From: Shimia_B sp038525525
Lineage (GTDB): Bacteria; Pseudomonadota; Alphaproteobacteria; Rhodobacterales; Rhodobacteraceae
Direction: 5' to 3'
Assembly: GCA_038525525.1 (NCBI GenBank)
Contig: JBCBHO010000002.1
Location: 372,001-436,000 of the forward strand
Length of the DNA stretch: 64,000 nucleotides
Shown here: in pieces, positions 9,046-17,647 of the stretch
How the letters are laid out: the number at the start of each line of letters is the position of its first letter
Numbering within the stretch: position 1 is the first letter of the stretch
The notes under the pieces: model-generated
Seen by the model: the letters and a program-made list of their open reading frames with translations, nothing else
Databases searched by the model: none
What the model was told of the DNA's origin: nothing
Made by a program: the position numbers and the translations under genes

Positions 9046-9974
9046 TGCTCGGCATCCTCTTCGCCGCGAGATCGGAAAAGTGGGAAGCCTATGATGCGCC
9101 TTTGACAGCGGCTCTCGAGGCTGCGGGCATCGAAGCCCGCCTCGCGCCTGACATGCCTCCGGAGGATGTGGATTACATCATCTACGCTCCGAACTCCCCC
9201 GTGCAGGACTTCTCGCCCTTCACGCGACTGAAAGCAGTGCTCAACCTATGGGCCGGCGTTGAGGGAGTGGTTGGAAACCCGACACTGAAGGTGCCCCTCG
9301 CCCGCATGACGGATGAGGGCATGTCGGAGGGCATGGTCGATTATGTGACGGCCCATGTCCTGCGCTATCACGTTGGTCTCGACGCGCATGTGGTCAATCC
9401 GGCGCGCGTCTGGAACGACACGCCGCCGCCCCTGGCACGCCACAGAAAGGTGGGCCTGCTCGGGCTTGGCGCCCTTGGCGGCGCTTGCGCGGAACGGCTC
9501 GCGGTCATGGGGTTTGAGGTCTGGGGCTGGAGCCGACGACCGAAGACCATGAGCGCAGTGCAGACGCGGTTCGGGCCCGATGGCCTCAAGGAGGTTTTGC
9601 AACACTCCGAGATCCTCGTCCTGCTGATGCCCCGCACGCCTGAGACGGAGAACACCCTCAACCCCGAGACGATTGCACGTCTTCCGAAGGGGGCGATGAT
9701 CATCAATCCCGGTCGAGGGGAGCTCATCGACGATGAGGCACTGATCAAGGCCTTGGATCGCGGTCACGTGGGACATGCGACGCTGGACGTGTTCCGCCAG
9801 GAACCTCTGCCCGAGGACCACGCCTATTGGACCCACCCCCGGGTGACGGTGACACCGCATATTGCCTCGACCACGAGGCCAGACCTGGCGTCACAGCGGA
9901 TCGTGGAGAATATCCGGCTGAACGAGGCGGGCGCTCCCATGCTTGACGTGGTGGACAGGCAGGCAGGCTATTGA
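9045..9974 (+). CDS. D-isomer 2-hydroxyacid dehydrogenase (GhrA-like)
   Basis: A 309-residue NAD(P)H-dependent reductase for small 2-keto acids, closest in layout to glyoxylate/hydroxypyruvate reductase A. The Rossmann motif is GLGALGGACAERLAVMGF (~143-160). The catalytic triad is visible as Arg in NPGRGEL (~225), Glu in FRQEPLPEDH (~254) and His in TPHIAS (~272). The ATG at 9045 overlaps the rodA stop by one base; the same frame opens 48 nt earlier within rodA. It is a passenger of the cell-wall operon with no obvious functional tie. The actual substrate is uncertain. Confidence 0.88.
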   Translation: MLGILFAARSEKWEAYDAPLTAALEAAGIEARLAPDMPPEDVDYIIYAPNSPVQDFSPFTRLKAVLNLWAGVEGVVGNPTLKVPLARMTDEGMSEGMVDYVTAHVLRYHVGLDAHVVNPARVWNDTPPPLARHRKVGLLGLGALGGACAERLAVMGFEVWGWSRRPKTMSAVQTRFGPDGLKEVLQHSEILVLLMPRTPETENTLNPETIARLPKGAMIINPGRGELIDDEALIKALDRGHVGHATLDVFRQEPLPEDHAYWTHPRVTVTPHIASTTRPDLASQRIVENIRLNEAGAPMLDVVDRQAGY

Positions 9975-9975
9975 G

Positions 9976-10779
9976 CTAGCGCAGCTTCGGAGGCTTTGCC
10001 GGATCCGTACCGGGTGCCTCGGGGGCCACGGCTTCGGCCCGCGTCTTCGGCAGATCAAAGCGGAGTGCCACTCGCGCGAGCTGGCCTGCGACGGCATCTG
10101 TCGCGCGGATGAAGGTCACGTCCAGTTGCCCGGCTTCCAGTCCCGAAAACGTCAATGCTTCGCTGGCCGCTTGGCTGAGCGCGCCCTCGGCGCCCGGTGC
10201 GGCATCCACGAAGGCCAAGATATGCCCCCGACTGCCATCTTCGTAAGCTGCCATGGCGAGAAATGCGGTCTCAGCGGCCGCGCCCATGAGCGCGAGCTTG
10301 GCGTCAAGCGCCGTCAAAAGCCGCTCTGGAAGCTCTCCCGGGGCCGTGACCTCGTCCACCTTGAGGTCCGCCGCATCCGGTGCATGCGTGAGAGTATCCG
10401 CAAGCCAAGCGACGGCATCGGCGGGCAGCAGATAGGAAGATGGCGCGACCTCGAGGTTGAGGCCAAGGCCCAGCTTCTCTTCGGCGAGAAGCCGCACAAG
10501 CGCGCGGCCAGACAGTGCCACGAAGGGCGAAGGGCCACCCACGAAGGCCGCCAAACGCTCCGCGCGGTCGAAGGCGACGACGACGCGCCCCTCTTCCTCA
10601 AGGTCAAAGAGTTGTGGATTCACGTCATCCCCCACCGGTTCTTCTTCGACGAGGAGAAAGAGCTCTGCGTCGGCCACGCGCTCGTAGAAGCGCAGGCGGT
10701 CCGCGTCACTGCCCGTCGCTTCCATGGCGGCAAAGGCCATATCGATTGGCGTGGGATCGATTGCCGTCGAACTGGTCAT
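9976..10779 (-). CDS. SseB-family protein
   Basis: A 267-residue cytoplasmic protein. The first ~120 residues match the SseB N-terminal domain layout (FYERVADAELFLLVE, then FDRAERLAAFVGGPSPFVALSGRAL). A second, less conserved half follows, with no signal peptide or TM. The molecular role of this family is not established. The frame extends upstream to 11037, but that part lies inside the glycosylase gene. The ATG at 10779 gives a 4-nt ATGA overlap with the glycosylase stop, which supports this start and a two-gene operon. It is tail-to-tail with the dehydrogenase, 1 nt apart. Confidence 0.8.
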   Translation of the reverse strand: MTSSTAIDPTPIDMAFAAMEATGSDADRLRFYERVADAELFLLVEEEPVGDDVNPQLFDLEEEGRVVVAFDRAERLAAFVGGPSPFVALSGRALVRLLAEEKLGLGLNLEVAPSSYLLPADAVAWLADTLTHAPDAADLKVDEVTAPGELPERLLTALDAKLALMGAAAETAFLAMAAYEDGSRGHILAFVDAAPGAEGALSQAASEALTFSGLEAGQLDVTFIRATDAVAGQLARVALRFDLPKTRAEAVAPEAPGTDPAKPPKLR

Positions 10780-11354
10780 AGCACGTCTTTCACTCGGCGG
10801 CGCAGCGCGGGCAAAAGCTCGCTCTCGAACCATGGGCGCGTTCGCAGCCACGCATTGTTGCGCCAGGAGGGGTGCGGCAGGGGAAAGACCTCGGGCGCGT
10901 GATGCCGCCATTGAGCCACACGGTCCGCGACGGTGCCCTTGCCCAAATGCCATGCCTGCGCAGCGCCGCCAACGAGCAGCGTAAGCTCGACCTGCCCCAG
11001 CACGGAAAGGACCCGGGCGCGCCACGTCTCTGCACATAAGATCGGAGGCGGAAGATCAGCGCCTTTCGCGTCATATCCCGGAAAGCAGAACGCCATCGGC
11101 ACGATCGCGAGACGACCCGTGTCGTAGAACGTCGCCTCGTCGACGCCCATCCATGTGCGCAGTCGATCTCCTGAGGGATCGGTGAAGGGTTTTCCGGATT
11201 TGTGCACGCGAAGACCTGGCGCCTGACCCGCGACAAGAATGCGGGCCCCCGGGGCGAACCATGTCACCGGGCGTGGCGCATGGCCCGTGGTCGTCTGCGC
11301 AAATCGATCCGCGCAAAGGCGGCAAGCCCGGATGTCGGTGGCAATGTCTTCCAT
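10776..11354 (-). CDS. Uracil-DNA glycosylase-like protein
   Basis: A 192-residue protein of the uracil-DNA glycosylase superfamily. Motif 1 is VAGQAPGLRVHKSGKPFTD (~38-56), close to the GEAPG motif of family 4/5 enzymes but with Gln for the usual Glu. Motif 2 is LPHPSWRN near residue 155. A short Cys pair, CRLC, sits near the N-terminus; the four-Cys Fe-S cluster of family 4 is not evident. It may excise uracil or another base, or have a different role. The frame also has a TTG at 11390, but the ATG at 11354 is the better start. Confidence 0.75.
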   Translation of the reverse strand: MEDIATDIRACRLCADRFAQTTTGHAPRPVTWFAPGARILVAGQAPGLRVHKSGKPFTDPSGDRLRTWMGVDEATFYDTGRLAIVPMAFCFPGYDAKGADLPPPILCAETWRARVLSVLGQVELTLLVGGAAQAWHLGKGTVADRVAQWRHHAPEVFPLPHPSWRNNAWLRTRPWFESELLPALRRRVKDVL

Positions 11355-11411
11355 ACCGGGGGTATGTGCCGCTCCATGCGGCAGCGGCAAGTGAGGACTT
11401 GCATCGTTTCT

Positions 11412-11435
11412 ATATTTCTATAATAGTAGAAATAT
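11412..11435. promoter_or_regulatory. ArsR operator candidate overlapping -10 box and start codon
   Basis: ATATTTCTA at 11412-11420 is mirrored exactly by TAGAAATAT at 11427-11435, a perfect 9-bp inverted repeat with a 6-nt spacer. TATAAT occurs inside it at 11419-11424, and the right arm runs into the ATG at 11434. This AT-rich palindrome is just where an ArsR-type repressor would block its own promoter. With that -10 box, transcription would begin about 2-4 nt before the ATG. Confidence 0.6.
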
Positions 11436-11769
11436 GAATCATGTACCCGTCCAAGACGCCCGCCTTGCCGAAGTGGCTTCCACCTTTGCCGCGCTCGGCT
11501 CTGAGCAACGACTGTCGGTCTTGCATGCGCTCGTTCGGGCCGGTGACCCCGGTCTCAGCATCGGGGCCCTTGGCGAGCGGACGGGGATCACCGGGTCCAC
11601 GCTCACGCATCACATGAAGATCCTCACCCAAGCGGGGCTCGTGACGCAAAAGAAGCAGGGCCGCTCGATCATATGTGCGGCCGTCGCCTACGATGAAGTG
11701 CGCGCCCTGTCAGACTTCCTGCTTTCACAATGCTGCGCGGACATCGCCGGAAAGGACAACGATGGTTGA
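11434..11769 (+). CDS. ArsR/SmtB-family transcriptional repressor
   Basis: A 111-residue winged-helix regulator. The recognition helix region is GERTGITGSTLTHHMKILTQAGLV (~46-70), followed by the wing KKQGRSI. Cysteines at 81, 100 and 101, the last two adjacent near the C-terminus, could bind a soft metalloid in the manner of some ArsR proteins, though the usual alpha-3 CxCxxC site is absent. It overlaps the following permease gene by 8 nt and likely represses that pair through the palindrome at its start. There is no Shine-Dalgarno sequence before the ATG. Confidence 0.88.
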   Translation: MNHVPVQDARLAEVASTFAALGSEQRLSVLHALVRAGDPGLSIGALGERTGITGSTLTHHMKILTQAGLVTQKKQGRSIICAAVAYDEVRALSDFLLSQCCADIAGKDNDG

Positions 11770-12784
11770 GCTAACGCAAAACTTGCCGAAATTGCGCGAC
11801 ATCCCGCGGGGCTGGATCGCGAGCGTCGTCATTCTCGCGCTCATCGCTCTCCTTGACCTGCCCCAGGCGCCTCAGTCTGTCGTCTTCACGGCCGAGGCAC
11901 TTCTGAATACCGCGCCCTTCATCCTCTTTGCCGTGCTGGCCGTGGCGTATGTAAAGGCCTCCGGCGCAGAGGCGCTGCTCGCGCAAGCGTTCAAAGGCAA
12001 CCAGATCCGCATGGTAAGCTTGGCCGCGCTCCTTGGCGGTCTTTCTCCATTCTGCTCCTGCGAGGTGATCCCCTTTATCGCGGGCCTCCTCGCTGTCGGT
12101 GCACCCCTGCCTGCGGTCATGGCATTTTGGCTGGCGTCTCCGCTCATGGATCCGGCGATGTTCACGATCACCGCGGGGGCGATTTCCTGGGAGTTCGCCT
12201 TGGCTAAGACCGTGGTGGCGGTGGGGCTCGGCCTCTTTGGTGGCTTCGTAACAATTGCCCTCATGCGGACGCCCGTATTCTCAGATCCGCTTCGGGAACG
12301 GCCTGCACAGCGCGGCTGTGGCTGCGGCCCGTCTCCCTTCTCGGGCACGCCGCTCTGGCGCTTTTGGCGCGAGACCGCACGGCGGGTGACATTCCGTGAA
12401 ACGGCGACCGACAACGCACTCTTCCTGCTGAAGTGGCTCACCCTCGCCTATCTCCTTGAAAGCCTGATGATCGCTTACGTCCCGGCGGACATGATCGCAC
12501 AGGTGCTCGGCGGACAGGGCGCACTCCCCGTGGTGATCGGAGCGCTCGTTGGCGCGCCAGCCTACATGAATGGCTACGCGGCTGTTCCGCTGGTGGGCGA
12601 GCTGATGGAGCAAGGCATGGCGCCGGGGGCTGCCATGTCCTTCATCGTGGCCGGTGGTGTCAGTTCTATCCCTGCCGCAATCGCAGTTTGGGCGCTCGTG
12701 AAACCGCGCGTCTTCGCAGCCTATCTGGGCTTCGGTGTGAGCGGCGCAATGATGGCGGGTCTCGCCGTGAATGCGATCTTTTAG
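11762..12784 (+). CDS. ArsP/YraQ-family permease
   Basis: A 340-residue membrane protein with about eight TM helices, matching the DUF318 (YraQ/ArsP) permease family. The conserved SPFCSCEVIPFIAGLL segment lies near residues 93-108, and a Cys-rich cytoplasmic loop (RGCGCGP) lies near residue 182. Some members export trivalent organoarsenicals; others have unknown substrates. It starts 8 nt inside the ArsR gene, so the two form a metalloid-response pair. No arsenate reductase or other ars gene is near, so substrate remains open. Confidence 0.82.
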   Translation: MVELTQNLPKLRDIPRGWIASVVILALIALLDLPQAPQSVVFTAEALLNTAPFILFAVLAVAYVKASGAEALLAQAFKGNQIRMVSLAALLGGLSPFCSCEVIPFIAGLLAVGAPLPAVMAFWLASPLMDPAMFTITAGAISWEFALAKTVVAVGLGLFGGFVTIALMRTPVFSDPLRERPAQRGCGCGPSPFSGTPLWRFWRETARRVTFRETATDNALFLLKWLTLAYLLESLMIAYVPADMIAQVLGGQGALPVVIGALVGAPAYMNGYAAVPLVGELMEQGMAPGAAMSFIVAGGVSSIPAAIAVWALVKPRVFAAYLGFGVSGAMMAGLAVNAIF

Positions 12785-12901
12785 CTTCTGCGCATCGGTT
12801 CCGCCGGCGCGCGGAGATGTCGCATACGATTGTATTCATTTCATTGCGCGAACGAGAGTCATCCCTTAGGACACCGCTATCCCCGCTAAAGGATGCTCTC
12901 G

Positions 12902-14188
12902 ATGACCCGCGTCTGGAATTTCGTCTCCAATTACTCGCTTCTCCTGATCGCCGGCGCCCTGATCGCGCTGGTCTGGGCGAACCTTGATTTCGACAGCTAC
13001 CACCACTTCGTCGAGTTCAAGATCTGGGACCACGCGCCCATCGGGCACCTCCACGACGGCCACCGGACGCTGACGCTGCACTACCTCGTCAACGACATCC
13101 TGATGGCATTCTTCTTCGCCATCGCGGCCAAGGAAGTATGGGAAGCGGTCATTCTCAGGAACGGATCGCTTCGCGGCAAGAAGGCGGCCACGCCGCTCTT
13201 TGCAACGGCCGGCGGAATGTTTGGCCCTATCGCCGTCTACCTCGGCCTCGCGGCCCTTCTTGGCTCGGACACCTATGACGCGGTGGCCAACGGCTGGGCC
13301 GTGCCGACGGCGACCGACATCGCATTCTCCTATCTCGTCGGGCGCCTTGTCTTCGGTGCAGGCCACCCGGCTGTCCGTTTTCTGCTTCTGCTCGCCATTG
13401 CCGATGATGCGGCAGGCTTGATCATCCTCGCGGTCTTCTATCCGTCCGGTGACCTTGCGCCTGTCTGGCTTTTGCTCTCTGTGGTCGCTGCGGTGGGTGT
13501 CTTTGTCCTCGCCAACTGGCTGCCGCGGCGCCTCGACCGGGGCAATCAGGCACGGCCGAATTCGACTTGGGTGCGGAAGACGCTCGGCTTCTGGCCCTAC
13601 CTCCTGGCTGCGGCGGCAAGCTGGTACGGCTTCATGATGTCGGGCCTTCACCCCGCGCTCGGGCTTCTCCCGATCGTTCCGACTATCCCCCACGCAGATC
13701 GTGATTTCGGCATGTTCGCCGCCGCTGAGGCGCACATGACTGACCTGCTCAACCAGATCGAGCATGCGCTCAAGGCGCCGGTCGAGGTGGTCCTCTTCTT
13801 CTTCGGCCTCTGCAACGCCGGGGTACAGTTCTCTTCCATGGGCGATGCGACATGGCTCGTGCTTGCCGGCCTGATCGTCGGCAAACCTGTGGGCATCCTC
13901 CTCTTCGGCTGGATCGCCGCGCGGCCCATGGGGCTCGGCATTCCGGAAGGCATGCGCATTGTCGACCTGATCGTGATCGGCTTCGTCGCCGCAATCGGCT
14001 TCACTGTTTCGCTGTTCGTCGCCGCCGTGGCCTTCGACGCGGGGCCGGTCCAAGACGCAGCCAAGATGGGAGCGCTCTTCTCCTTCGCCGCCGCTGTGAT
14101 CGCGATCATCGCGGGCAAGGTGTTGCGCGTCCAGAAGCAGGGTCTCGAAGGCTCCATCGCGAGCCCCCACGCAACGCCTGCCGAGTGA
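12902..14188 (+). CDS. nhaA: Na+/H+ antiporter NhaA
   Basis: A 428-residue electrogenic Na+(Li+)/H+ antiporter of the inner membrane. The ion-binding aspartates are in LLLAIADDAAGLIILA (~159-174, the counterpart of Asp163-Asp164 in E. coli NhaA). TATDIAFSYLVG precedes it. About 11-12 TM helices span the chain. The ATG at 12902 has AAAGGA 8 nt upstream; an ATG at 12893 in the same frame has nothing comparable. A marine or alkaline habitat would fit but is not shown. Confidence 0.94.
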   Translation: MTRVWNFVSNYSLLLIAGALIALVWANLDFDSYHHFVEFKIWDHAPIGHLHDGHRTLTLHYLVNDILMAFFFAIAAKEVWEAVILRNGSLRGKKAATPLFATAGGMFGPIAVYLGLAALLGSDTYDAVANGWAVPTATDIAFSYLVGRLVFGAGHPAVRFLLLLAIADDAAGLIILAVFYPSGDLAPVWLLLSVVAAVGVFVLANWLPRRLDRGNQARPNSTWVRKTLGFWPYLLAAAASWYGFMMSGLHPALGLLPIVPTIPHADRDFGMFAAAEAHMTDLLNQIEHALKAPVEVVLFFFGLCNAGVQFSSMGDATWLVLAGLIVGKPVGILLFGWIAARPMGLGIPEGMRIVDLIVIGFVAAIGFTVSLFVAAVAFDAGPVQDAAKMGALFSFAAAVIAIIAGKVLRVQKQGLEGSIASPHATPAE

Positions 14189-14199
14189 TATCGATGAGG

Positions 14200-14233
14200 C
14201 CCGCTTGAGGAGCCAGAAGGCTCTTCAGGCGGG
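14200..14233 (+). terminator. Hairpin after nhaA
   Basis: CCCGCTTGAGGAGCC pairs with GGCTCTTCAGGCGGG across an AGAA loop (15 bp with two G-U pairs). It starts 11 nt after the nhaA stop. There is no clear T-run, so it may be a weak or factor-assisted terminator. Confidence 0.55.
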
Positions 14234-14357
14234 TCCCGCGACAGTGAACTACGCCGCCGGGCCAACCGATCTCTCCCCCCGGGTCAGACTTCCCACTTTT
14301 GCCTTAATTTACGCCAAGATTCCGGGTACACGTTCGGAAACGGATGGTCCTTGAGGC

Positions 14358-14369
14358 TGTCTTAAGACA
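14358..14369. promoter_or_regulatory. 12-bp palindrome upstream of kpsT
   Basis: TGTCTTAAGACA is a perfect 12-bp palindrome 53 nt before the kpsT start, in the only intergenic space ahead of the kpsT-kpsE-kdsA genes. A regulator half-site pair is plausible; no regulator is identified. Confidence 0.35.
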
Positions 14370-14422
14370 CCGTCGGTACAAGGCGGTCGATTGTCGGCGC
14401 AGGGGCAAGCCGGGGAGCACCA

Positions 14423-15085
14423 ATGCTCGAGTTCGTGAACGTGTCCAAGTCCTTTTGGACGGGCCAGCAGCGCAAGGTCATCCTTGATCGCGCATCGTTT
14501 CGCGTGGAACTCGGCAATTCCCTCGGCATTCTCGCCCCGAACGGCACGGGCAAAACAACGGTCATCAATATGATGGCAGGCCTCGAGAAGCCGGATGAAG
14601 GCGCCATCCACCGCAAGTGCAAGATCTCGTTTCCCCTGGGCTTCATGGGCGGGGTCGTGACGCGGCACACCGCCGTCGAGAACTGCCGCTATATCGCGCG
14701 GCTCTACGGACTGGACCCGGACTACGTCGAGGCGTTCTGCCGGTGGATGTGCGGGATCGAAGAGTACTTCGACCAGCCCATCGGCACGTATTCCTCAGGC
14801 ATGCGCGCGCGATTTGTCTTTTCGCTGCTCCTCGCGCTCGATTTCGACATGTATTTGATCGATGAGGGGATGCCGCAGACGACGGACGTCTCGTTCAATC
14901 AGAAGGCGGCCGCCATCCTGAAGGAGCGGCTCGAGACGACAACTGTGATCATCGTGTCCCATCAGCCAGCCACGCTGGAAAAATTCGCTCGATCTGCCGC
15001 AGTGCTTATCGACGGGCAATTTGTGATGTTTGATACCCTGGAAGAAGCGAGACAGCTCTATGACTACCAAACCCAGGGCGAGTAA
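14423..15085 (+). CDS. kpsT: Capsular polysaccharide ABC exporter, ATPase KpsT
   Basis: A 220-residue ABC ATPase that powers export of group 2-type capsule across the inner membrane. Walker A is APNGTGKTT (~38-46), the signature is YSSGMRARF (~124-132) and Walker B is FDMYLIDEG (~144-152). Length and the short helical region match KpsT/BexA-type ATPases. GGGGAG precedes the ATG by 6 nt. Its stop overlaps kpsE by 26 nt. The membrane partner KpsM is not in the window. Confidence 0.9.
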   Translation: MLEFVNVSKSFWTGQQRKVILDRASFRVELGNSLGILAPNGTGKTTVINMMAGLEKPDEGAIHRKCKISFPLGFMGGVVTRHTAVENCRYIARLYGLDPDYVEAFCRWMCGIEEYFDQPIGTYSSGMRARFVFSLLLALDFDMYLIDEGMPQTTDVSFNQKAAAILKERLETTTVIIVSHQPATLEKFARSAAVLIDGQFVMFDTLEEARQLYDYQTQGE

Positions 15086-16796
15086 ATTCCGCATCAAGCG
15101 CAACGCTGGCCCGTCCCGGCCGCAATCGTCCGCAGCTGAAGCAGAGGGCGGCGGCACTGATGTGACCGGCAGTCCGCGCGACGAGCGCATCGTGCGCCGG
15201 TCCGTGTCCCTTTCCATGGGAGGCGTCCGCAACGCGGGTGCCGCCGCGAGCGGGTCGAGCGAAGAGGCCGAGGCACGCATCCGTGAGAAGATCCGTGCGT
15301 CGCGTGGCACTGATGGTGGCAAGACAGGTCAGGTGGAGAGCCCCGCACAGACGAGCGGCGAAACGAGCATTGATGCCATTCGCAAAGAGGGCCTCACGGG
15401 CAGACAGCTCCGCATGGCGCGCCGTGTGGCGCAGAAGAACGGCATCGCCGCGACCTCGGACTTTGAAGCGGTGAAGCTCCTGAGGGAGAAGGGCATCGAT
15501 CCGTTCAAGACGGCGGGCGCGCTCGAGCTCGTGATCCCGAACACCGCGGACGAAGACACTTCCCTCGTCGACCGCGTGCAGCTCCCCCAAACCGTGCCGA
15601 ACCAAGGCCGCAACGTCCCCACAAGCCCCAATCCGGCAGAGATCCGCGGGCGAGAAATCCGCGCGATCCAGCGGGATATCGCCAAGCGCCGCCAACGCAA
15701 CATGCTCCTGCTGTTCGCGCGGCTTGCGATCTTCGTGGGACTGCCGACCTTCGCCTTCGGATATTACTTCGCCTTCATGGCAACGCCCATGTACGCGACC
15801 AACAGCGCCTTTCTCATTCAGCAGAACGAAAGCAGCACGGGGGCCGGCTCTGGCCTCGGGAGCATGTTCGGCTCCAATCAGCTCGCGACCGTGCAGGACT
15901 CGATCGCCGTGCAAGGCTATCTCACCTCCCGGGAGGCCATGCTGCGGCTGAACGAGGAACACGGCTTCAAGGCCCATTTTCAGGAGCCGACGCTCGATGG
16001 CATCACCCGGCTTCCGCCCGATGCCACCAACGAAGACGCCTACAAGATCTACCAGCGCAACGTGAAGATCGGCTACGACCCGACGGAGGGCATCATCAAC
16101 ATGGAGGTGGTCGCCGCCACGCCGGAGGCGAGCCAGACATTCTCCAACGCCCTCATCTCCTACGCCGAAGGCCAGGTCTCTGACCTCTCCCTGCGCCTTC
16201 GCAACGATCAGATGCGCGGGGCTCGGGAGAGCTTCGCCGATGCAGAGCTGAAGCGACAGGAGGCTGCCGAGCGCCTCGTTGCGCTTCAGACCGAGCTCCA
16301 GACCGTGGATGCCACGGGCGTTATTGGCGCGGCACAGGCGAGGATCGCGACCTTTGAAACCGAGCTTGAAGACAAGCGCATCGAGCTTCAGGCGCAGCTC
16401 GCCAATCGGCGGCCAAATCAGGCCCGCGTGGAGGGCCTGCAAGCCGACATCCGGTTTCTGGAGGAAAGCATCGCCTCCCAAAGAGCACGGCTGACGCAGG
16501 CGGGCGAAGGGGGAGAATCCCTCGCTTCCATCCAAGCACAAATCCAGATTGCGCAGATCGACTTCACCACCCGTGACGCGATGCTCCAACAAGCATTGCA
16601 AGCGCTGGAATCAGCGCGCGTCTCGGCCGATCGACAGGTGCGGTACATTGCTATTTCGACACCCCCCACGGCGCCGGATGTGCCGACCTACCCGAAAGTC
16701 TTCGAGAACACCGCGCTCGCCTTCCTTATTTTCGCGGGCATCTACCTCATGGTGTCGCTGACCGCGTCGATCCTTCGCGAGCAGGTGTCGAGCTGA
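15060..16796 (+). CDS. kpsE: Capsule export inner-membrane/periplasmic protein KpsE
   Basis: A 578-residue protein of the PCP-3/KpsE family that links the ABC exporter to an outer-membrane channel. Residues ~1-205 are hydrophilic, basic and low in predicted structure, an extension relative to E. coli KpsE (382 aa). Then come a TM (~218-240), a periplasmic part with a long coiled coil (~390-500) and a C-terminal TM (~545-570). The ATG at 15060 lies inside kpsT; the frame opens 30 nt earlier. TGATG joins it to kdsA. Confidence 0.9.
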   Translation: MTTKPRASKFRIKRNAGPSRPQSSAAEAEGGGTDVTGSPRDERIVRRSVSLSMGGVRNAGAAASGSSEEAEARIREKIRASRGTDGGKTGQVESPAQTSGETSIDAIRKEGLTGRQLRMARRVAQKNGIAATSDFEAVKLLREKGIDPFKTAGALELVIPNTADEDTSLVDRVQLPQTVPNQGRNVPTSPNPAEIRGREIRAIQRDIAKRRQRNMLLLFARLAIFVGLPTFAFGYYFAFMATPMYATNSAFLIQQNESSTGAGSGLGSMFGSNQLATVQDSIAVQGYLTSREAMLRLNEEHGFKAHFQEPTLDGITRLPPDATNEDAYKIYQRNVKIGYDPTEGIINMEVVAATPEASQTFSNALISYAEGQVSDLSLRLRNDQMRGARESFADAELKRQEAAERLVALQTELQTVDATGVIGAAQARIATFETELEDKRIELQAQLANRRPNQARVEGLQADIRFLEESIASQRARLTQAGEGGESLASIQAQIQIAQIDFTTRDAMLQQALQALESARVSADRQVRYIAISTPPTAPDVPTYPKVFENTALAFLIFAGIYLMVSLTASILREQVSS

Positions 16797-17626
16797 TGAA
16801 AACCGTCAGCATTGGCCCAGTCTCGGCCTCAAACGATGCGCGGCTGACGGTCATTGCCGGCCCATGTCAGCTCGAAAGCCTGGACCACGCACAAATGATC
16901 GCGGGTCGAATGTCGGAGGCGTGCGGCGCCGTGGGCGCCGGATATGTCTTCAAGGCAAGCTACGACAAGGCCAACAGGACATCGCTCTCGGGAAAGCGTG
17001 GGCTTGGCATAGATGAGGGCCTCAAGGTGCTGGAAGCGGTGAAGAGCATGGGCATGCCCGTGTTGACCGACATTCACAGCCCCGAGCAATGCGCGCAGGC
17101 TGCAGAGGTCTGCGATGTGATCCAGATCCCTGCCTTTCTGTCGCGCCAGACGGACCTGCTTCTCGCTGCGGGGGACAGCGGGGCCGTGGTCAACGTCAAG
17201 AAGGGGCAGTTCATGGCCCCGTGGGACATGCCCAACGTCATCGCCAAGCTCGAGAGCACGGGAAACGAGAAGATCCTACTGACAGAGCGGGGCGCCAGCT
17301 TTGGATACAATGCCTTGGTGGCCGACATGCGGAGCCTGCCGACGATGGCCGCGACGGGCTATCCCGTCATCATGGACGCCACGCATTCCGTCCAACAGCC
17401 CGGCGGGCTCGGAGGGTCTTCCGGAGGCGACCGAAGATTTGCGCCCGTGATGGCGAGATCGGCAGTCGCTCTCGGCATCGCAGGAGTTTTCATCGAGACC
17501 CACCAGGATCCTGACAATGCTCCTTCTGATGGGCCCAACATGATCCCCCTCGAAGAGATGCCCGCCCTTCTGGCAGTCCTCATGGATCTCGATCGCGTGG
17601 CCAAGGCAGACCCAATCAGGCTTTGA
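16796..17626 (+). CDS. kdsA: 3-deoxy-8-phosphooctulonate (Kdo-8-P) synthase
   Basis: A 276-residue DAHP-synthase-family enzyme that joins arabinose 5-phosphate and phosphoenolpyruvate to Kdo-8-phosphate. Recognised by AGPCQLES near residue 21, FKASYDKANRTS near 55, and MDATHSVQQPGG near 192. Kdo is needed both for lipid A core and for the lipid linker of ABC-dependent capsules, which fits its coupling (1-nt overlap) to kpsE. Metal dependence (metal-containing or metal-free class) was not assigned. Confidence 0.95.
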   Translation: MKTVSIGPVSASNDARLTVIAGPCQLESLDHAQMIAGRMSEACGAVGAGYVFKASYDKANRTSLSGKRGLGIDEGLKVLEAVKSMGMPVLTDIHSPEQCAQAAEVCDVIQIPAFLSRQTDLLLAAGDSGAVVNVKKGQFMAPWDMPNVIAKLESTGNEKILLTERGASFGYNALVADMRSLPTMAATGYPVIMDATHSVQQPGGLGGSSGGDRRFAPVMARSAVALGIAGVFIETHQDPDNAPSDGPNMIPLEEMPALLAVLMDLDRVAKADPIRL

Positions 17627-17647
17627 CCCTGCCGGGCGCGGGAGGCC

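Noticed and set aside
12866..14170. 434-codon minus-strand open frame
   Set aside because: Antisense shadow of nhaA. The plus-strand product is a clear antiporter with its Asp-Asp motif.
15006..16601. 531-codon minus-strand open frame
   Set aside because: Antisense to kpsE, with no recognisable motif. kpsE has proper TM and coiled-coil architecture.
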